Source: Ulva prolifera | Lineage: Eukaryota; Chlorophyta; Ulvophyceae; Ulvales; Ulvaceae | DNA length: 64,000 nt | Assembly (NCBI GenBank): GCA_023078555.1 | Contig: CM041198.1 | Location: forward strand, 2,034,800 to 2,098,799 | Direction of reading: 5' to 3' | Part shown: positions 59,436 to 64,000 of the stretch, piece by piece | Layout of the letters: every line of letters starts with the position of its first letter | Position numbering within the stretch: the stretch's first letter is position 1 | Notes under the pieces: generated by a model | Told to the model about the DNA's origin: nothing | Database searches by the model: none | Seen by the model: only the letters and a program-made list of their open reading frames with translations | Program-made: the position numbers and the translations under genes

Positions 59436-59729
59436 ATTCCATGGGGTTGGGGTGGCCTGTCGTGCAGCGTGTACGACAGTGGGGGGATACTTGGTGCCAT
59501 TCAGCAGTGCTGGAGCCACCACGCCGCATGGTTCTAGGCAAGTACGGTATTGTGTAGTGTCGGATCTGGCTACGGATTCATCAAGTCCCCTGTACCCCGT
59601 GTCCGCTTAGCATTACACACTATAGCTTATGCACTCGAGCTTCCACACGATATGTTACAACCGCTGCCGCCCTGACAAGAACCTACGCCCGACCGCAGCC
59701 ATGCTTTTATAAAAACGCCTGTATACCTG

Positions 59730-60833
59730 CTATGTCCTTCGATTGAGCGGCGGCAGTGGCGTCTTGAACAGAGCTTTGTACTGAGCCCCGAACACTCCAT
59801 CCGGCTTCTGAACACTGCGGAGTATGTCGGGCCACAGTGTCGTCTGGAATAGGTGCCTGCAACATTGAGTGATTCAGCTACGGAAGGAGGTCGCACTTGC
59901 CTACCTGGTGAAATGCAAAGTTTGCCAGGGTCTATACCTCACTTCTTCTTCTGACTGGTCTGGGCAGATAGCATCATCCAGGTTGATGTCCCATCTGGCG
60001 TCGGTCAGGATTCTCCGTGCTTCCACCACCCCAACGTCACCCGCGTCGTCGCCTGCACGCCCTCTCTTCTCCCATTCTTGAATCACGGATCGTGCCATGA
60101 GGATCCGATACAGGACCACCTCCTCTGCCTTCAGCGCCTTCAGTCTACCGACGACCAACCGGTCAACGCTGCTGCCATCTCTGAGCTGAAGTGGCGTCTC
60201 GTCCTTGCGTTTGTTGTCCACCTGTTTGATTACGTCACACACAGTCTCTGCATACAGGCACGTGAAAACGCCGCAGTCGTACGTGTTCCGCTGCTGAGGG
60301 ACGTCTTTCACCTGTACACACACCTTGTGTATGGGAGCTGAGCCTACGTCTGCCCAGGTGTTGTATGTCAAACCGGGATGCAACCCCTCCTACAGTGTCA
60401 GGCGGCGACTGCCGAGTAGGACGCACCATGCGTAGGTTTAGTGTTTGCTTCGGCATCAATGCTGGCACATTCCCCTGTTTGGCGCCCCGCTTTGGCAGAA
60501 CCCTGGGCCGACCACCCGACTGAACCTTGGGCAAGGGGGGGAGGGCGGGGGCGCCGTCAAGGCACTGACACAGAGCCACGCTCATCACCTCATTGATGGC
60601 GGTCGGGGCGGTTCCCGAGGCGCTCGGCAGGGAGTCATACCAGCTCATTGTAGGGCTCTTTGCTGACAGCAAGAGTCCTGCGAATCGGCATGTGATGTAT
60701 CAGCCCCCCGTTGCGTGGTGGATGGTGGGGGTAACACCAAGGACATAATGCAGTCAGGGTCATTGAAGCCGCACCTGGCGAGTACACCACTGCAAGTGCC
60801 CAGTGCTTCCCGGTGGGGACCGGGATGAGGATA
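59730..60833 (-). CDS. Ulp1/SENP-type cysteine peptidase (family C48), 5' end cut off by CACTA-2
   Basis: Four exons join in phase on the minus strand: 60833-60775 (truncated), 60662-60394, 60311-59905 and 59856-59730 (stop TAG). The catalytic set of the Ulp1 fold is present in order: His in PVPTGKHWALAVVY, Asp in SWYDSLPSASG, and Gln and Cys in VPQQRNTYDCGVFTCLYAE. A Pro-rich, basic spacer (about 60 residues, with PKRGAKQGN) separates Asp and Gln/Cys. After the peptidase come EEVVLYRILMARSVIQEWEK and a short tail ending PLPPLNRRT. Family members cleave SUMO or similar proteins; many CACTA and Mutator-like elements carry captured C48 genes. It converges with the orphan gene (300 bp between stops). 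The N-terminal part is missing because CACTA-2 starts at 60834, so this copy cannot make the full protein. Confidence 0.85.
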
Positions 60834-61772
60834 CACTAGGAGAATGGTGACGTGGTGGTGAGGAACGCGCGAGGACGGCTCGCGGAAGAGGGGCGGAAGC
60901 GTGGCGGAGCCCCCGGAACGGCGAAAGGACTGTTAGCGGAGCGTCCGGAAGGCAGTCCGGAGCGTGGGAGGAAGTTCCGCGAGCGTTCCGACCGGGTGGT
61001 TTCCAAGTGCACTCCACGTGGGTGTTCCGCCGGAACGTTTCCGGAGCGGTGCCGGAACGCGCAAAGGATCCGCAATGCATCCAGAGGACTGTTTAAGGAA
61101 GAATGCTTAAAATTTCGGAATGATTCCGGATCCGGGGACGTTCCGGCAGAGCCTTGCGGAAGCCGTCCGGAAGCCCGGACGAACATGCTGGTTCATGAGG
61201 GGTTATTACTTGGTTACTCTCTCTCTGTTCGACCGTGCCGGAGGCAGAGTACGTACGTGGTGAGGTCAGCGAGGCCTCCTTTACATGTGTGCCACGTGCA
61301 TGTTGTCGTTGACACGGATGCGACTCGGTATCGGTGTTTGTTCTCTCTTATTCACTCTATTTTAACAGGTGCACCAGGTTTTCAACGTGAATCGCGAATG
61401 GTGCGCACATGACATACGGTCTTGCGCGATAGGCAGTTTCGCGTACGCGTATACAAGCAGCATGTACACCGTCGTTCCGAAACAAGACAGCTTTGTTGAT
61501 GTGTTCACACGAGTTTGTAGGCAGGCGGTCATGCCTTGCATAGGCAATCATAGACTATCATAGACATTGCTTACATTGAGTTCTCGTCACCTTGTGACCT
61601 CTGCATGTCCATACGGAACGACATTACTACTATAACAGGTAATGCCACGTCTAACATGTCATATACCCCACTCATACACTCGGTCACGACCGCCTGTGTT
61701 CAGGGACAGTGTCTTCTGAGCCCCCGTTGGTGTACAACTAATATACAGACATCTTCAATCTGAGTCTTCACC

Positions 61773-64000
61773 TCACGACAGCATCTCAATCAATGTCTGC
61801 ATAAGCTCCCGGACCTCCTCCTGCACGCTCCGCCGCTGTATCATACCGCTGACAGTACACACATATTGAGATATACTTGTTCAGATAAACTGTGGCATAC
61901 CTTGTCCTGTTTAATTGATTCATCGAGCTTCTTTGCCTGCGGACCCTTCCGGTTGCGGGCGGGGCCGGATGCCAGCTTCGCTAATTCGTCCTCGGACTTG
62001 GCTATTCTTTCATTGAGAACCTCGAGGGCATGCCTGAGAGACTCTTCTTCGGCCTCTGCCTGGCGCTTCTCCAGAGCTGGATGAGTATCTTTTTTCTTTG
62101 CCTTCTGCAGAACAACGATGCTGTCACACGATCTCTCGCACCTACGGAAACAACATGACTCACATGACCAGCATATATACGATGTTGATGCATCAGCAAG
62201 CGCACTGCATCATCATGAACGCGCGTACATGAGCCTGGGCTTATGAAAGCACAGATTATGTCAACCTTGTGGAGGTTTGTTCAGATCAAGGCGTACCGGT
62301 TCATCCTCCTGTATGTCCATCTCTGTTGGCCCGCTCCGCCGAGTCTTGGGCACTGGCATCTCGTCGTCCGCAACTTCCAGGCCGGCTGCCACTATGTGGG
62401 GTAGGACCTCGAGTTCTACGTCATCGCTGTCAGGTACATCCTTCCGTGTTCGGTTGAGAACCGGAGGCGAAGGGGGCAGATCGGCGAGTGACCTGTCGCT
62501 GCCTCTCTTGCGGGCGCGTCTCCCGCCGTTGCTGGTCTCGGCCTGCGTAGCAAAGCATGTCGCGATACTGTATCGACGCGACTTTCACGGATGACATCGC
62601 TTTAAAATCCCTGCGTCATGTACAGCGTGGCCGCGAAGACGTACCCGGCCACCTTGTTGGCTCCTCCGGTGAGTGGGACGCAACGGAGATTCCGCTGTCT
62701 GTTCCCTTTTCATCTCACCCAGGATGAAATCCCTAAAGTAGTGGTTGTCAGCCACGTACACTCCGTCTTCCCGTGCCCACTGCGCGGCCGACTTCATCGT
62801 GCCATCGCCGTAAGCAGTCCTGGTTCCGATTCTGGACAGCTGCATGTATAGGTGATGTGTCAGTGGCGTGCGCTTGTCACGTGCACTAGGATGCTGTTGC
62901 CTAATGTGTTCGTTGTGCAGTAGCAAAACGTCCGCATCAGATGGGTCAGGCGCGGTGCACGAGAATGGTTGGCCCACCAACCATTCGGGCATGCATGCAC
63001 GTCAGTATTCACGCGCTGCGGAATGGTTGGTGGCTCACCAACCATTCGGGGCCCGTGGATAGTGAGATGCAGGCATGCCCGAATGGTCGGTGGCCCACCG
63101 GCCATTCGGGCATGCATGCATGTCACTATTAACGCGCCTCGGAATGGTTGGTGGCCCACCGACCATTCGGGCATTCAGGCATCTCACTATCCACGGGCCC
63201 CGAATGGTCGGTGGACCACCGGCCATTCGGGCATGCATGCACGTCACTATTAACGCGCCTCGGAATGGTTGGTGGCCCACCGACCATTCGGGCATTCAGG
63301 CATCTCACTATCCACGGGCCCCGAATGGTCGGTGGACCACCGGCCATTCGGGCATGCATGCACGTCACTATTAACGCGCCTCGGAATGGTTGGTGGCCCA
63401 CCGACCATTCGGGCATTCAGGCATCTCACTATCCACGGGCCCCGAATGGTCGGTGGGCCACCAGCCATTCGGGCATGCATGCACGTCACTATTAACGCGC
63501 CTCGGAATGGTTGGTGGCCCACCGACCATTCGGGCATTCAGGCATCTCCCTATCCACGGGCCCCGAATGGTCGGTGGGCCACCAGCCATTCGGGCATGCA
63601 TGCACGTCACTATTAACGCGCCTCGGAATGGTTGATGGCCCACCGGCCATTCGGGCATTCAGGCAGCTCACTATCCACGGGCCCCGAATGGTCGGTGGGC
63701 CACCAGCCATTCGGGCATGCATGCACGTCACTATTAACGCGCCTCGGAATGGTTGGCGGCCCACCATCCATTCCGAGCAGTCCTGCATGTACGTCACGAT
63801 CCGGGAGCAAGAAGAACGCGCCTGTTCTTGCTCCACGTCCTTCACTGCCGCGGTCACTCTCGGGTCCTTGCGGTCTCGCTCGCTCTGCCGCATCTTCTTG
63901 TTGTGATCAAATGCTCGTCGAGGGAAACCCCTGCAAGAACAGGATGATCACGACTGTGCGTGTGTGCTTACACGAACACAGGATGACCACCGATTACGGC
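61773..64000 (-). CDS. CACTA accessory protein, copy 2 (partial, continues beyond window)
   Basis: Exons match those of copy 1 one for one: from 63930 down to the array (KKMRQSERDRKDPRVTAAVK), then about 62960-62645 without interruption (DADVLLLHNEHIRQQHPSAR, LSRIGTRTAYGDGTMKSAAQ, GVYVADNHYFRDFILGEMKR; donor GTACGT), 62542-62297, 62104-61901 and 61835-61773 (ends RRSVQEEVRELMQTLIEMLS). Exon lengths of the last three (246, 204 and 63) are identical to copy 1, and all stay in phase. Conservation of frame between two diverged copies supports a real protein. The first two exons lie beyond the window. The join across the palindrome array is again unclear. Confidence 0.65.
62964..63772. repeat. Palindrome array 3: fourteen palindromes, 60/61-bp period
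   Basis: Same place in CACTA-2 as array 1 in CACTA-1, with cores at 62964, 63022, 63082, 63143, 63203, 63264, 63324, 63385, 63445, 63506, 63566, 63627, 63687 and 63748. The unit is again a dimer. The copy number and the favoured core variants (GGTCGG, CCGACC) differ from array 1, so each array has been homogenised within its own element. Confidence 0.95.

Larger units (their letters stand above)
33023..64000. mobile_element. CACTA (EnSpm) DNA transposon, CACTA-1, left end; right end beyond window
   Basis: The left terminus is CACTAGGAGAATGG at 33023; the same terminus starts a second element at 60834, which fixes the boundary. Inside lie an accessory gene (-), a divergent Tnp2-like transposase gene (+), an orphan gene (+) and a Ulp1-type peptidase gene (-). 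Three later insertions break it up: Copia-1, Copia-2 and CACTA-2. Without these, about 14.6 kb of CACTA-1 is visible. I found no matching CCTAGTG terminus in the window, so its right end probably lies to the right. Assigning everything from 43 to 60.8 kb to the same element is an inference from the divergent and convergent gene layout and the shared palindrome arrays. Confidence 0.75.
60834..64000. mobile_element. CACTA DNA transposon, CACTA-2, left end; continues beyond window
   Basis: It begins CACTAGGAGAATGG, the same as CACTA-1, and can be aligned with 33023-35117 plus 41703-42600 with few substitutions. It is a younger copy of the same family inserted into the Ulp1 gene of CACTA-1, and it has no Copia at the site where CACTA-1 carries Copia-1. 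Its transposase would lie to the right of the window. Confidence 0.85.

Noticed and set aside
41828-63772. CRISPR array
   Set aside because: Regular spacing and palindromic repeats look similar at first, but the linkers are repeated rather than unique, there are no cas genes, and the genome is eukaryotic.

Overview
Eukaryotic nuclear DNA. Genes have GT-AG introns, mostly about 45 to 400 bp, often with GTGCGT, GTGCGG or GTACGT-type donors. Coding sequence is GC-rich, and proteins carry long Ala/Gly/Pro low-complexity stretches. This suits an alga, most likely green; the lineage is inferred from style only. No rRNA, CRISPR array or convincing complete tRNA gene was found.

Left part (1-19.2 kb), host genes: the 3' end of NOT1/CNOT1, the CCR4-NOT scaffold (160-1929, +); a J-domain protein (6870-5015, -), convergent with NOT1; a MATH-domain protein (10594-13271, +); and a Cid1/TUT-type terminal nucleotidyltransferase with a very long low-complexity tail (15279-19161, +). 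Three of the four act, or may act, in RNA turnover or protein quality control.

Middle part (19.2-31.5 kb): gene-poor. It is dominated by two diverged direct copies of a 2.85 kb sequence (20473-23328 and 26694-29519) that has no long reading frame but contains a tRNA-like stretch with pol III box-like motifs.

Right part (31.5-64 kb), nested insertions: a host WRN-type 3'-5' exonuclease gene (-) carries a solo Copia-type LTR (32540-32899, TSD CACTG). It is cut just upstream of its first catalytic motif by a large CACTA DNA transposon starting at 33023. This transposon (CACTA-1) appears to hold four genes. These are a minus-strand accessory gene of unknown fold (43596-34056), a divergently transcribed nine-exon Tnp2-like transposase that reads as one open 1191-residue protein (43927-48292), an orphan multi-exon gene (48955-59435), and a convergent Ulp1-type cysteine peptidase gene (60833-59730). 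It was later hit by two nearly identical Copia LTR elements (35118-41702, TSD GCTGC; 52359-58940, TSD ACCCC). A second CACTA element of the same family (CACTA-2) starts at 60834 and cuts the Ulp1 gene. The right ends of both CACTA elements lie outside the window.

The most unusual feature is a 25-bp palindrome (12-bp arms, one central base) iterated in three tandem arrays inside these CACTA elements: 10 copies at 41828-42400, 5 copies at 48364-48656 and 14 copies at 62964-63772. The unit lengths and linkers differ between the array by the transposase and the two arrays in the accessory gene, but the palindromic core is the same. It is a good candidate for an element-specific binding site or RNA hairpin.
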